A DNA stretch of 64,000 bases from Aphis gossypii (lineage: Eukaryota > Arthropoda > Insecta > Hemiptera > Aphididae): contig NC_065530.1 in NCBI RefSeq assembly GCF_020184175.1, forward strand, positions 41,021,260 through 41,085,259, read 5' to 3'. This document shows positions 1-12,242 of this stretch, piece by piece (within the stretch, counting starts at the first letter, position 1; each line of letters begins with the position of its first letter). The position numbers were made by a program, and so were the translations under genes. The notes below the pieces were generated by a model. It was not told the origin of the DNA. It saw only the letters and a list, made by a program, of their open reading frames with translations, and ran no database searches.

Positions 1-180
1 CAAATGAACAACGACTTGTAATTTTTCAGTCGGATCAATATCGATATATACAAACTTATGGGCTGAAAAGACGATTGTACTGCTAGTAGATTCGATGAGT
101 TCAGCTGGTGGTGACGGTGCCACATAAGTAAAGGTATTCTTTTTGTACAAGGCAGCGTTGTCAGCGATTGAGCCAGCCAT
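1..180 (-). CDS. N-terminal part of an unidentified protein gene, running off the left edge
   Basis: On the minus strand an ATG at 180-178 opens a frame of 60 codons with no stop up to the window edge. The protein begins MAGSIADNAALYKKN and continues with a segment containing STIVFSAHKFVYIDID. GC content is clearly above the surrounding AT-rich DNA, and the coding signal stops abruptly at the ATG, which supports a real first coding exon. There is no obvious signal peptide or membrane segment. The sequence upstream (181-320) is also GC-richer than background and may be 5'UTR. I do not recognise the family and assign no function. Whether the exon continues beyond base 1 or ends near it cannot be seen. 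Confidence 0.55.
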   Translation of the reverse strand, partial: MAGSIADNAALYKKNTFTYVAPSPPAELIESTSSTIVFSAHKFVYIDIDPTEKLQVVVHL

Positions 181-3100
181 AGCAATGATCACTTATAAAA
201 ATAACGAACACTAAACAATTTTGATGGGGAGGGTAAAAATACGTTACGGGCCGAGTTAGAAGGGTCAGGAAGACGTGGGCGAGCGGAGTAGTCAGAGAAC
301 CGCTCTTTCCACATTACTGATCTACCTATATTATTATCTACTACCTATAATAAAGCATGATTATTTTACCTGAATCAGATATCGTGTTAGTGATTGAGAT
401 GATCGCTTCACATAAGTACAATTGACGAGTCGTGTGTGATCATTTTAGTGAACGAAACAATTTTTGATTACTTATAGTTGTTAGTTTATACAATTATTTA
501 CATTACATTACAATATTACATGTATATGCTTTTTCTTTACTCCTGTGGTGTTTAAATTGCTGCAGTATTCGGTTTTTGATAAATTTAATAATTGAAAATA
601 CGGGTTATCTTTGTCGAAATCTCAAATCACGCAAACTGGAAAATTATAATTTATTATAATTTTTTAAAATTGTAGCCAAAACATATAAATAAAATAATTT
701 TAATTTATAAAATAACGATACGTACCTACCTACTACTTTTGATACTATTATACATTTATTTAACATAATAATTAAGTAAGATAATGGGACTAAAATATTC
801 AATAAATGTATTAAGATTTATCAGTTATAGAGTAAACAATGTATCTGTAATATTAACTATTTGTTAACTCCACTGTTTTTATTTTATATTTATTTATTTT
901 CTTTTTACCTAATACTTTATTTCTTTACATTTTTTTCTGATTACGAAATGGTTTAATATTATGTAGGCCTTAGGCTAGATATACCGGAATTGTAGAAACA
1001 AATAATGTTTATATAAAACCTCATAGGTATTCTGTAAGCCAGTAAATAGTAATATATTATATTTTTTTAATTCAAGTTTTTAAATCAAAGTTACTGAATA
1101 ATGTTTAGTCGACTTAATATGATAAAGAAACTCCATAACTTATTCGCGAAGCTGAATACTGTACGTTATCATTATAAATCCGAACAATCGTAATATTATG
1201 ACTATTGTGTTATGTTTTTAAATATGAATGCCAAAAGGATTTTCTTTAATAGATTTTATTCTAGCGTCTTTAAAGTATCACATTATTTGAAAATAAATTA
1301 AAATACACAAATTTTTTTTCCAACGATTATTAAATATAACGTTTCGATATACATATTCTATTCACATAAATACTATACATAAACATAATATTATATATTA
1401 TAAATTTATTTGACTAAATGCGACAATCTCTAAGTGTAACGTTGCCTCGTATTTTTTTCAATGTTATTCTTAATGAATTTTTAGTGACTTTTCAGTCAAG
1501 TTAATATAAAATTATAATATTTACTTTAATTAAAGTATTTTTCAATAGCTCAATTCAATTTCAAACATATCTTCTTGTTTTATTATACTTTTATAATGAT
1601 CGTTTCTCTAATTCATAATTTTTGTTTTAAATCCGTTTGAAATATATAATAAAAGAAAAGCAATTTGTTTCTATATTATTATAGTCACAAGGCTTTTACA
1701 ATGATCATTATTTTTTTAATTTTTAATAGGAAAGTACATTCAGAACATATCCGAGCATATCTATATGCGTACACTATTTTGTTATGTGGTTTTAAAGAGG
1801 CTTATTCAATTGTACATTATTATTAAAAAAAAAAAAAAAAAACGTATACCTAAGAGGGTTGTATACGAAGACGGAAGTGTTTTTTTCCTTTTCGAAATCA
1901 TACACTACTGATCCTCATATTACGTATAGTTTATTACCGACCTGAGACCCACAACTCTAAAAGTTCAAACGACATGGCCACAGCTGGTGTGTCACATTGA
2001 ATGGGGACAAAAATATAACGAACTCTGTTGAACCACCGCATATGTTCAGATAAAATAATTATATGATAAGTATAATTTATATTAAACAAACATTTTTACA
2101 TATTATATTTGAGTGTAGATTAAATTGTAGGTAGTATAGTATAAAATATTTTTCCGAATTAAATATTAAATTTAATGTTTTCGTAAGCAGGTTCAAAGTA
2201 AGTCAGTAGTGCAAGCCACTGAACCAATGAACGATAAAGTAGATATATTTTCAAAAAAATCTAGAAGAAAAGGTTGTTATTGACTGTAAAAAATTTTGTA
2301 CAGGCAATATTTATACTAAATATTATATAGGTGAAATTGATAGTTTTTCATACCAGAAACTAATTTAAGTTAATTCAATAGTATGTATTAAATATATTAA
2401 CATATTTTAATAACAGATTGAAAGTTGTAACATGTTAACTTTTGATCCAACGAACAACTTTTTCAATTTATTTATTTGAAGAAACACAATTTTTTTTATT
2501 GTTAAATATTTACATATGTTGGATTATGAATGTAGGTATTGATTTTTCAGTGATATGCATTTTTATTTAATATTTTTTTTTTATATGTATCATAGTAAAG
2601 GTTGGGTTAGGAAAATCTAATTTTTTTTTTTTTTTGGAGGGAGAGATATGAAATTAATTGGTACTTTGGAGGAAAAAATAAAACATTTAAAACATTTTTA
2701 TTAATAATTACAGCAAAGTGGTTACCTAAACGTAATAAATAGCGATTATTTGAGTCAAATAGGTATATTGGTTTCTTTTTCTTTTTCTGAGACAGTTCGA
2801 AGAGGAAATTATACGTTTTTGATTAAAATGTTGATGACTGAATAAATTCGGATGTCAATGTGCGAGGGTTATCTATTTGACCTGATCTGTATAGTTTTGC
2901 GAGTCGAATTGGACTTAGTTTATTATTAGTAGATGACACAGTGATGCGCGATTATAATTCTCTGATTATTTTTTAATTATTATAATGTTATTTGCACAAT
3001 AGTTATAGAAATGATGAAGGCATTGCGTGACTTATTGATATGATAAGTAGATAAGTATGTATTATATTTGTTTCAAGACCACTGCTTGTGATAATATTTT

Positions 3101-4007
3101 ATAAATAATCAACATATTTTAAATTTGGTATACCTAATAATTTTTGTTATTTTCTCTTTAAATTATGTAACATCTCATGCCCTTTTTTACCAGTCCGCGC
3201 CTGGTACATAGTAATTAAGAAGTTTAAGTAATTTCAGAAATATTATAGAAATAAATAATAATATTAAGTATTTATGTTCTCATATTATACTTAGTTAACT
3301 TATACATACAATGTTGAATTCAGTAAATAGAAGTGTATCCAAAACATAATATTGAATATGTAATTATAAATATAAATTTTTTTTACTCCTTTTGAATGCT
3401 ATAAATTCTGTTTATTCTGACGCCAGATGATAATAACCAACATGATACTATTCTAAGTCTTGAGTTCAACATTGAAGTAAAGAATAATGAGTGCATTTTT
3501 CAACTGTGTTATATGTATACTTTCGTTATAAAATCGTCTTTTTTGTTTTTACCCATAATTACATATTCGGGTTTAAAAAAATTAGAATTAGATAAATAAT
3601 AATTATCGACAGTTTTTATTATTATTATATTTGGACTACAGAATATTAGAATGAACATAAATTCACTCATTCTTCTTTCTATGTGGAATAGGCGTAAGTG
3701 GCTGCTCGCCACACGGCGACACCACAATAAAAAAAACGCGCCGTTATGCAATACCTCATGCAACATTAATATGAAACAAAGTTTAGGTACCTATCTGCCA
3801 ACTTGTTTGTGATTTAATGTGAGCTAAGGTGGTGAGGAAACTTGTAATATTTAGTTAGTATCATTATTATCAATTATAATATAATAATGTATATTATATA
3901 TAAATTAATAATAATAGTAATAGTAATAGTAATAGTATTATTATTAATGTTGTTAAAATGTTTTATTTATAATCCATTGAAATATATTTATTATCGAAGC
4001 CCTTTTC
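181..4007. other. AT-rich stretch with no recognisable gene
   Basis: The first ~150 bases may be 5'UTR or promoter of the minus-strand gene at 1-180. The rest is AT-rich with homopolymer runs, including A18 at 1825-1842 and long T runs near 2570-2635. ORFs such as those at 3509-3766 and 3887-4078 have low-complexity composition, and the second runs into the 5S rRNA gene; I treat both as chance frames. Confidence 0.6.
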
Positions 4008-4125
4008 GCCAACGACCATACCACGTTGAATACACCAGTTCTCGTCCGATCACTGAAGTTAAGCAACGTCGGGCGTAGTTAGTACTTGGATGGGTGACCG
4101 CTTGGGAACACTACGTGCCGTTGGC
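4008..4125 (+). rRNA. 5S ribosomal RNA gene
   Basis: This 118-bp block reads as an insect 5S rRNA. It starts GCCAACGACCATACCACG and ends GTGCCGTTGGC. The first seven bases pair perfectly with the last seven (GCCAACG with CGTTGGC) to form helix I. Inside are the family hallmarks: TCTCGTCCGATCAC, then GAAGTTAAGCAACGTCGGGC (the internal-control region bound by TFIIIA/TFIIIC) and AGTACTTGGATGGGTGACC. It differs from the fly 5S at scattered positions, but helix I and the core motifs are kept. A TATA-like stretch lies about 20-26 bases upstream. The product would join the large ribosomal subunit. Only one copy is in the window, so it could be a dispersed single copy rather than part of the main cluster; no disabling change is visible. 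Confidence 0.93.
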
Positions 4126-4130
4126 ATTTC

Positions 4131-4135
4131 TTTTT
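4131..4135 (+). terminator. RNA polymerase III terminator of the 5S gene
   Basis: A run of five T follows the mature 3' end after five bases (preceded by a shorter TTT-C), the usual stop signal for RNA polymerase III. Confidence 0.7.
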
Positions 4136-6599
4136 AATTATTGTAACAAACTTATGGAAAATCTTGTATTAAAATGTCAACTCTTAGCTACATAATATTC
4201 AAAAATTTTTTATGAATTTTAACAACAAAATAATTTGCAAATATTCATGATTTTAACGAATGTTTATCAATATTTGAATTATATAATATAATAATATACA
4301 TTGTTAATTATATCATGGATATTATGATACCATTGATACTACTTGTTAGTATATTTGTATAGTTGTATGTACCATATTTTTTTAATAACTTGTATACGTT
4401 TCTAAATAAATATCGAATTAACCAACTTAAATGAGTTAATATTTGATTTTATACATCGTGAACTTGATGACAAGTAAGATAACACTTCAAGTTTTAATTA
4501 GATATACAACATAATGAAAATTACACGTTAAACGGATCAAATACCTATGTATACAATAATTATCCCTTCTACGAGTTATTTTATTTTATGTCACGTTCAC
4601 TTTAATTTTTTATAAACATTTTTATCTAAACAGTTTACTAAATGACAATACAAAGTCATATAGGTACAACTGTACAAGTAATATACTTAGTTTGAAAACA
4701 TGTGTTGTAATGATCATAATTTAACAGTATTATATTAACATCCGTGATTTACGTTTATTAAAATTATTACATTCATTATTTCTATACGTTTTAAAAAAAT
4801 ATACCGTCTATATCAAAAAGAAGACGTCGTTATGCAAAATAATTCCAGCCATTATATCAAAGTCCACATTCAATATCTGACCTTTAAGCAAGTAAAGTTT
4901 ATCCGTTGGATTGTTGGTTAAAAAAATAATTTCTGTTATAACAGAATGTATAGCAAGTAATTCTAGTTAAAAATGTTAACGCTTGATTTACAACAGTGGT
5001 AAACACTAAAAGCAACTTAAATTTCAACATCAATATTCTCAATATTTTACCGTTATCTTGTTAGCGAAATAATTTTACAAACCAGTAGATATATTCGTTA
5101 TTTTGATTTTATAATTTTGTTGTATACAACAGAACAATGATTTTTGTTTTATGTATGAAATACTTTAATTTTACAATAATTCACTATCAGATATGAATAT
5201 AATATGACATTATACCTGGTTTAACGATTGTCGTTATATTTTTATACAAACCTCGGATAGTTATAATTATTAATGCATTGATTTATATAATATTAATAAA
5301 TAGTTTAAACATTTAAATTGGTACGTTTAATTCTATTTAATTTTTACTATTTTAATTTTAATTTTTTTTTTCCAATATGGATTTTTTGAGAATCGATTCG
5401 ATATTTTTCGAACAATATCATTTGTGGTCAGATAATTATTTATATTTTAAATAAAATATATTATACAGTGTTGGCAATGTTTATGAACAATTTCCTTCCA
5501 TCGTTTTCAAACTTTTAGTCACATTACTTTCGAAATTTTCTTTTGAAACCAAACCAACTAGTAGGTCTTAATATGTTTCTGATTGCTGTTATAAAGTAAT
5601 ATTTAAATTATTACTAAAAATGTGTGTATGAATTTAAAATATTAAAGAAATAATAATAATATTATTAATAATATTAATTATTACATTTTATATTTTTATA
5701 ATTTTAATATTAGCTTCGAGTTCAACATCATTTTTTCTTTTTCTGCTTATTATTTTGCTTGGTTTTATAAAGATGTTACTTTCATGCTATAATTTAATAT
5801 TACTTAAGTACAGCAAGTACATAAAGTTGTGTTTTTAAAATATTAATATGATTGAAGATAATTTAATTTTTAATTATATCACAAACTTTAATTTAATTAA
5901 TTTAATAAATAAAATTATATAATTTTATGCTAAATTGCTAAATGTTATAAGTATATTATAATTGTATTCAATTAGATAGTTTCTTTAAAACCAAATTCGT
6001 TAATGGGTTAACGGGGTTTAAAATATTAATTCTTAATTGTAATGCACCAATTGAATATAAACTCTAACCACTTCCTTTAAAATTTTTAAAATTTTAAAAT
6101 TTATTACAAAATAATAAATTACCATTTTTTAAATCATCTAGTTGACTGTACAAATTTGAAAAACGTTGATTTAAGTGTCTATCACTTTTTTAACTAATAT
6201 AATTAAAAAAGTTGTATTGGTTTAAAATGTTTCTTTTTTCATATCTCAATTTGTTTATTTCAACTAAGTTTGTTACCTTTTCTTTATACGTATAATTTGC
6301 GAATCTTTTTATTTAACACTTTTATGTTAATTTGTTTCTGTTCCTCTTCTCGATTCATTGTTTTCTCGATCCTGGTTAATAATTTTTTCTACCAGAGATT
6401 TAACAAATCTGATTCAAGAAGATTAAGAATATTCCATTTTTTAAATTTTTCTATTTTTAAATTTTTTAATTCTCTCGAATTACACTTGTACATTTAATTA
6501 CTTAATTACGAGCTTTTATGTCTTGTTCTTATTATTTGATGTTGAAATCTTAATGAACATAACCCCATTATACTTTTTTAAATCCATAAAAGCTGTTAA
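4136..6599. other. AT-rich stretch, nothing recognised
   Basis: No ORF, RNA or transposon signature is supported here. Composition is strongly AT-rich with short A/T runs. Confidence 0.6.
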
Positions 6600-7110
6600 A
6601 TCCTAAGACTATGTTGCGTGATGTGAACAATCCCACGATTTTCGTAATTAAGTCCGTCTTGTTGGTGTAATTTTTCATCAAAGAAACGATTACACTGATT
6701 ACTATTGGAATGCAGATAAGGGTTAGAAGTTGCCTGTAAAATTTTACTGAATTGTGATATGTAAATTTTACTTCAATTGTTGCTTGTATTTTTTTTATGG
6801 TTATTCCTGTTTTAACTTTGAATAGGTTATTTTGCGCAATAGTTTGTCAAAAAGATATTTGATTTATTTTACGTTACACAGGGGTCGTGAGCATGGGTTG
6901 TTTTGTGATCTACGCCAGACCATAACTCTACAACGGATTTAACATTGGGCCGTTTTTTTTAAACTTGCCTAATGCTATCTCTGCAATAGTTCGTTTAATT
7001 TACAGTGGTAGAGGGCATTGTCGGTCATTTTTACAGTCATAGGCCCTCATGTCCAAAGTTGGATAGTGCAAATCCAGACGGTTTAAGAGAAACATATTTG
7101 TATCTCCATT
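6600..7110 (-). pseudogene. Possible LINE (Jockey-like) 3' remnant
   Basis: The minus strand of this GC-richer patch gives broken frames with pieces such as TIAEIAL and PMLNPL-SYGLA. These are loosely like the end of Jockey-clade reverse transcriptases, where a conserved WTYG block occurs. Stops and frame changes interrupt every frame. The placement fits: on the minus strand it lies 3' of the clearer LINE endonuclease fragment at 8230-8456. The similarity is weak and read by eye, so this may be unrelated decayed DNA. Confidence 0.25.
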
Positions 7111-7137
7111 CTAAAGAACTAAATCTGTTTTTTGTTT

Positions 7138-7151
7138 CCCCCCCCCCCCCC
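7138..7151 (+). repeat. C14 homopolymer
   Basis: Fourteen consecutive C in an AT-rich background. It may be a true microsatellite or an uncertain base count. Confidence 0.9.
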
Positions 7152-7210
7152 GTCGATGTTAATTTTTTTATTTTTTTATTTCTATTAAACATTGGTAAAG
7201 TACTCGTGTA

Positions 7211-8229
7211 AGTAGTTATTTAGCTGTAATAAAGTCCACGGCCGATACAAGTACTAAAATGTTAAAATTGTAGAAAGCCAAAAAAACAAAAATTCTGAAA
7301 CTGCATTTATTTAATTAATACCTAATTATCTGACCAAAATATCTGATCACTCCATATAACTAGTATAAAATTAAATACAACAAATAGGGATTCAAAATAT
7401 ATAAACATTTAAAAAAAAAAAATATATATATATATATTTTTCGGGAAATATTGAATAGATTTTCAACAAATCCAAAACGGAGAATAATAATAGCAGTTAA
7501 AAATAAATCAAATTAAATGTATAAAATATCATTTATTAATATTATATAAATCAATACATTAATTTATAATAACTATTCGAGGCTTACATAAAAATATAAT
7601 GATAAATTACTAATATTTATAGTTTAATTATCATATTGTATAATAAAAGTAGTAACATTAATAAAATACATAAATTATATTAATTAATAATTTTTTGACA
7701 CGAATCGTATGAAAATGAATTATATATTTTTAATCTTGGCAAAAATGTGGCCATCTAAATGTGCTAGACACGAATTATTTTTTACTAAATAAATTAATAA
7801 CAGGAAATTGTTGGTAAATGTCTGTAAATTCATGGTTTTCAATAATAGCTAACACATAACTTTTTTAAATAGTAGGTATTTAGGTTTTATTGTTTATAAA
7901 ATATATTTGTATTGGAATTTTATAGTTAAGCTTTTAACTACCGTGCTTTTGACCTATTTATTAATCAAATAAATAAATAGGTATGTTATGTAAACAAAAA
8001 AAAAAAAAAGAATTATTTTGTTATAGATGTATATATTTTTTTTTTGCTTCGTCAATTTTGATTTGGAGCTAAATAAATACGTTTTGGGAATTGTCTGAGT
8101 GATTATAACTGATCTGAATACCTACAATGATTTCTCAAATTTATAAAACGATCTGGTTTAAGAAAAATCTGTGGGGATGAGATTTATATGTTCTTGCTAT
8201 TTTTAGTATTACGAAGTGTGTGCTGAAAT
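7211..8229. other. AT-rich stretch between LINE remnants
   Basis: Contains poly-A and (AT)n tracts, including ATATATATATAT near 7423-7437, and no coding signal. If the two LINE pieces are one old element, this is either its unrecognisable middle or a later insertion. Confidence 0.5.
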
Positions 8230-8456
8230 CAAAATATCTCAGCTTGAAAAGCGAACTTGAAATGGGATGCTTAAATTGGCGATGTTTATCATGTCCGATT
8301 TACATCTCGTAGTCGGGAGACTGAAATTTTTATTGAGTATTAATATCCACACATGCAATCGTAGATTCCTACCTGCTGTGCTTGATGTGTGGTTGTGCCA
8401 CTATAGGGTGTTTGGCGTTGAAGTCGCCGACTACTAATATTGTCAATCGCTGTGGT
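8230..8456 (-). pseudogene. Non-LTR retrotransposon endonuclease fragment (Jockey-like)
   Basis: Read on the minus strand, 8409-8432 encodes VGDFNAKH, preceded by a hydrophobic strand (TILV) and followed by PIVAQP. GDFNAKH is the hallmark of the apurinic-like (exonuclease-endonuclease-phosphatase) endonuclease domain of Jockey-clade LINEs, which nicks target DNA to prime reverse transcription. The frame stops at 8369-8371, and the following sequence to about 8230 is decayed with stop codons. No reverse transcriptase core (F/YxDD) was found nearby. This is a dead fragment. Confidence 0.72.
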
Positions 8457-8612
8457 TTGTAACAAAAGTATTTTTAGTATGAAATTTGGAACCATATTAT
8501 ATTTTTATCTGTACAGGATCATAGGATCATTCATAACTTTCCTAATTATAGCCGTGAAACGGGCTAATATAATTTGATATGAGGAAAAATAAATATCGCA
8601 TAATATGAATGC

Positions 8613-9177
8613 GTAATGTAGTAACCCGGACGGTTATGTTGTTTACTTACCTCGAGCTGTTAAACATGTTTATATATTAGAATTATTTTAATATTACATT
8701 TCATATTTTATTGTAATACGTGTTGGCTATTGTTATATTATTTTTTATATTGTTTTAGATTTAGATAATAACTTTTTTAAACATCCTTTCACAAATATGT
8801 AAATGAATGACCTAACCTTTGTTGAATGGTAAACAGCCAATATTTATTTTGTTTCATGTTTTCCACCACAGTCACACGTATGAATTACGCCTTATTTTCT
8901 GTTTAACTGTTTATATAGACTGTAGTTTGGTCGTAGTTGCTATTTTTAATTAGACATGATTGGACCATAATACGCTCAGATCGGTACAGTTGTTCTAACT
9001 TAACGACTTATCGGACTAGCTTAAATTTGTCTCAGTAAATAAACTTATATTTTAAACCAACCAAGTGATTATTTATTTACTACAAAATTTTTATCATTGG
9101 AGCAGATCTACGACAAAGTGGACTTAGTTATTAAACGTGTTGAGTTAATCTCTACCGATACCGGCTCATTACGGTAA
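8613..9177 (+). mobile_element. Solo LTR, family A, with 4-bp target duplication
   Basis: The LTR proper is 8617-9173. It starts TGTAGTAACCCGG, contains CTCGAGCTGTT, carries an AATAAA at 9038-9043, and ends GGCTCATTACG, where the other copies end in CACTACA. The four bases before it (GTAA, 8613-8616) are repeated directly after it (9174-9177), the typical target duplication of a Gypsy/errantivirus-type integration. The same sequence occurs as a 3' LTR at 17667-18164 and in partial form at about 10090-10220 and 10640-10949. With no internal region it is a solo LTR left by recombination. Confidence 0.8.
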
Positions 9178-10089
9178 CAAGCAAAATACGATTACCTTTA
9201 ATCATAATCGAACTATGCGATATTTCTTGTATACGGTACATGTTATTTACGTCATTTTTATTTTGAGGTATTTTCGGATAGTATTTAATTTTGTTATTTG
9301 TTGGTGTTTTTTATTATATGTCTTAATTAGGTATATTGAATTTGGATTTATACTCGTATATTAATATTTGAATGAAACTTATAATATATTGATCATTACT
9401 TATGTTTAGAATTAAAAAATAATAATTGTGTAATTATTTTTACTTTATTATAATTTTACGAATCAAATAAAACACTATCGAAAATCGTTTAAAAATAAAT
9501 AATTATTAGATATAATTGTTGACAACTTATGAGGAACTTTTATATTATATTTTTAAACATTTCTACGCATTGATTAATTTTTAATTGACATGTATTATAA
9601 CTAGGAAAAGTGTTTCTTCTCCCAGTCAATAATTTTATTTTTTTAAAATATGGATATCATTTGCGTTCACCTTCTATTTATAAAAATCAAGCGATATCCA
9701 CATATCGTACATTAAATACGAACTACGCGAATTTTTTCGAATAATAGAAATTGTTGATATAACTCATAGTCAAATAATATTGTTATTGTTTTAGATTATT
9801 TTTATTTTTGCCTCGCAACAATATGATCATTAAATAATTGTTATAATATGCTTTAGTTTGTGGTGATTGCATATGCCAGTAGAACAGAGACGGAGATTGT
9901 ATGATCATTTTTTGTATAAATAAAATAATTAAAAAATTATTAAATATCTTATGAACTATATTATATTGTTGACAATTTAAATTTAATTTAATTTTTTTAT
10001 TTTAAGTATCAATTAAAGAGTTTTCTGGTGTTAAACAAAAGTTGTTCTTATATGTGTATGAAAATATTAAAAATTAATTAAAATTAAAA
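9178..10089. other. AT-rich stretch, nothing recognised
   Basis: No supported ORF or repeat signature lies between the two family A LTR segments. Confidence 0.5.
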
Positions 10090-10220
10090 CTTGTATTTTA
10101 AATGTACCAAGTGTTCATTTTTTTACAACTAACTTCTTACCTCCAGAGCTGACCTACGACAAAGCTGACTTCGTCGTTAAAACATGTTTAGTCAATCTCT
10201 ACTGAGACTGGCTCACTACA
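10090..10220 (+). mobile_element. 3' fragment of a family A LTR
   Basis: The block from ACCAAGTGTTC through GACCTACGACAAAGCTGAC to GGCTCACTACA matches the last ~130 bases of the solo LTR at 8617-9173 and of the LTR at 17667-18164. The 5' part is absent or unrecognisable. Confidence 0.65.
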
Positions 10221-10639
10221 TCACTTTCCAATGCTTTTAATAACGATTAATATTTTAATTTAAATAAAATAAAATTAAAATAGCAAATGAATCGACATTG
10301 TAACTGTGGTTTGGTCGCTGTTTTATCACTGACATTGTATAGTGTAGAGCGCTGCAGAGTAAAAGTGAAAGTAAAAGTAGATAATCAGTTAGCATATAAC
10401 CTCAATTTGTGGAGTTTTTGTCTAGAAAGTCTTCTGCTCTAAAACGTGATAACGGTAAAAAACACATTCTAATAAAGTAATTATTTGTTTTTTTTTTATA
10501 TTAGTCTCAGGTTTTACTCAAAGACTAATAGTAATATAATAAAATAATATAATAAAAAAAAATAATAATACATAAAACTATTAGTTTTATAATTTTTTTT
10601 ATTGTTTTCAAACTATTTTATTAGTTTGTAAATTTCATA

Positions 10640-10949
10640 AGTAAGGTTAGGTGGTAAACAACTAAATAGATGCTTTTTATTTTTCATGTCTACTTTGACA
10701 GGCCCATAGATGTTATGCTAAGGTCAATATTTTACATGAAACGGACTGTAGTTACTGTTTAGAATTAGTCATGTTTTAACCACAGTTATGCACAGACCGG
10801 TGCAGTAATTCTAATTTACTTATCGGGCTATTGCCTATTTTTAACTTGTTTCAATAACTAAACTTTATCTTTTAACTTTATTTAGTGTTGTTTATTTACC
10901 ACAAATCTTTCATCACCGAAGCGGACCTACTACAAACCGGCTCACTACA
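10640..10949 (+). mobile_element. Partial family A LTR with internal deletion
   Basis: Sequence from about 10640 follows the family A LTR through GTAGTTACTG, GACCGGTGCAG, TTATCGGGCTA and CATCACCGAAGCGGACCTAC. It then jumps from CTACAAA straight to CCGGCTCACTACA, missing the ~60 bases present in other copies. The 5' boundary is unclear; a TGTAGAG at about 10340 might be the start but is not well supported. Confidence 0.6.
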
Positions 10950-11529
10950 AATTAATCATGAAGCCAAACCATCAGCGATTTAAATCAGAACATTCAATCA
11001 GAGCATTTCAACCTGTGCATTTAGCAAGTCACCCACCAGGAAAAATTTCGAATAAATCTCAAACAGCATAGACAAATTGTAAGTTATTTGAAGAATTACG
11101 TGTCTAACTGAAAGTCTAAGGGAAATTCATATTTATAACTAGTAAATAACTACTAAAAGTGGAACACCTTATTCAAGGGTAAACGAATCTGAAGATTCAA
11201 GTTTAGGTACGTCAATTACAATTATGAGCACGGGGGGCCGATAGCAACTTAATCGATTTAAATCAAACTTTTCGTACTATCGTAACCTAACCTATCGTAG
11301 ACCCTCTATAAATAAAATGGCAAATAAACTTAGCTTAGATTGCGCAGTTGAAGTCATACCCAGTTTTGAGGTAAAAAATTAAAATAAACTAAATCTGATA
11401 ATAATTAATCATTATTACACACGTGTGTTACATTCTAAAATCACTCATACATCATATCTAGATAATTGAATATATATAAAGGATTTTGTGTTCTTCTTAT
11501 AAAAGTTTAAATATAATTTATTTTAATAT

Positions 11530-12180
11530 TTTAAAAATGTTTTATTAGATTCTCATAACGTTGTTTTTATAACACATGATTAAATATACATTTGGTATAT
11601 TCTACATCCATTCTTTGATCACGCGCATCATAGTTTTATGTACTTTTTTTACACACTTAGTCATGAGTTTCTACTAAATTAAGTAGTCTACCTGTTTTTT
11701 CATATCTCTCTATGTCCAACTCAAATATTATTTCTCTATTGCAAAGTTTTTCTAACTGAATATAGAAATTGTTATTGAAATATTTATCATAAAAAGTTAA
11801 GTTTAAAATTAGGTAATGACCTAAATCTAACCTCTTTAGAATAGTTTTATCCGAATGCCCATTCCAAACTACTACTACGTTCTTCTTATTCCCTTGTCTT
11901 ATACAATTGTCTATATAACCTCTCGTTAAATTGTTGCTAGTTGAGTTTATAATTTGTCTCAACTGGTCTAGGCAAGCATCTCGTAATTCTGTTTTACACA
12001 TAAACATTCTTTTAATCTCTCTAATTGCCACCTTTTAGCTCTTTCTCAACCATAAGTCTAGGATTTCGTCAATCGGTAGCAATAAAGATCTTCCCTCTAC
12101 TTTGCTAATCTTAAATCTCTCTAAGCTATTTGACATAGCGCCGGAAATAACTACTATACATGTTTTTTTTTTACCATGGA
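11530..12180 (-). pseudogene. Decayed copy of the LTR-linked DEDDh-like ORF (copy 2)
   Basis: On the minus strand an ATG near 12178 starts a frame matching copy 1 (12884-13540), but it breaks early. The best open part is 11657-12031, coding for 124 residues with VVVWNGHSDKTIL and ending at an in-frame stop after LVETHD. Beyond that stop the translated sequence still matches copy 1 (MDVEYTKCIFNH) but with further stops. The two copies are highly similar through the open part. WNGHSDKTIL resembles the second motif of DEDDh 3'-5' exonucleases. Broken by at least one frameshift near the N-terminus and by stops at the C-terminus. It follows directly 3' of an LTR-like block, as copy 1 does. Confidence 0.55.
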
Positions 12181-12242
12181 AAATTCAAAGTCTATGATTA
12201 TGTTGTGTGCCGAGTATCAAAATTGAATCAAAATGGTTATTT

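Noticed and set aside
3887..4078. 63-codon ORF overlapping the 5S gene
   Set aside because: Its first half is isoleucine/valine-rich from ATA/GTA repeats and its end lies inside the 5S rRNA.
7005..7211. 68-codon ORF across the C14 run
   Set aside because: It includes a homopolymer-coded proline run and low-complexity phenylalanine; opposite to the weak LINE reading.
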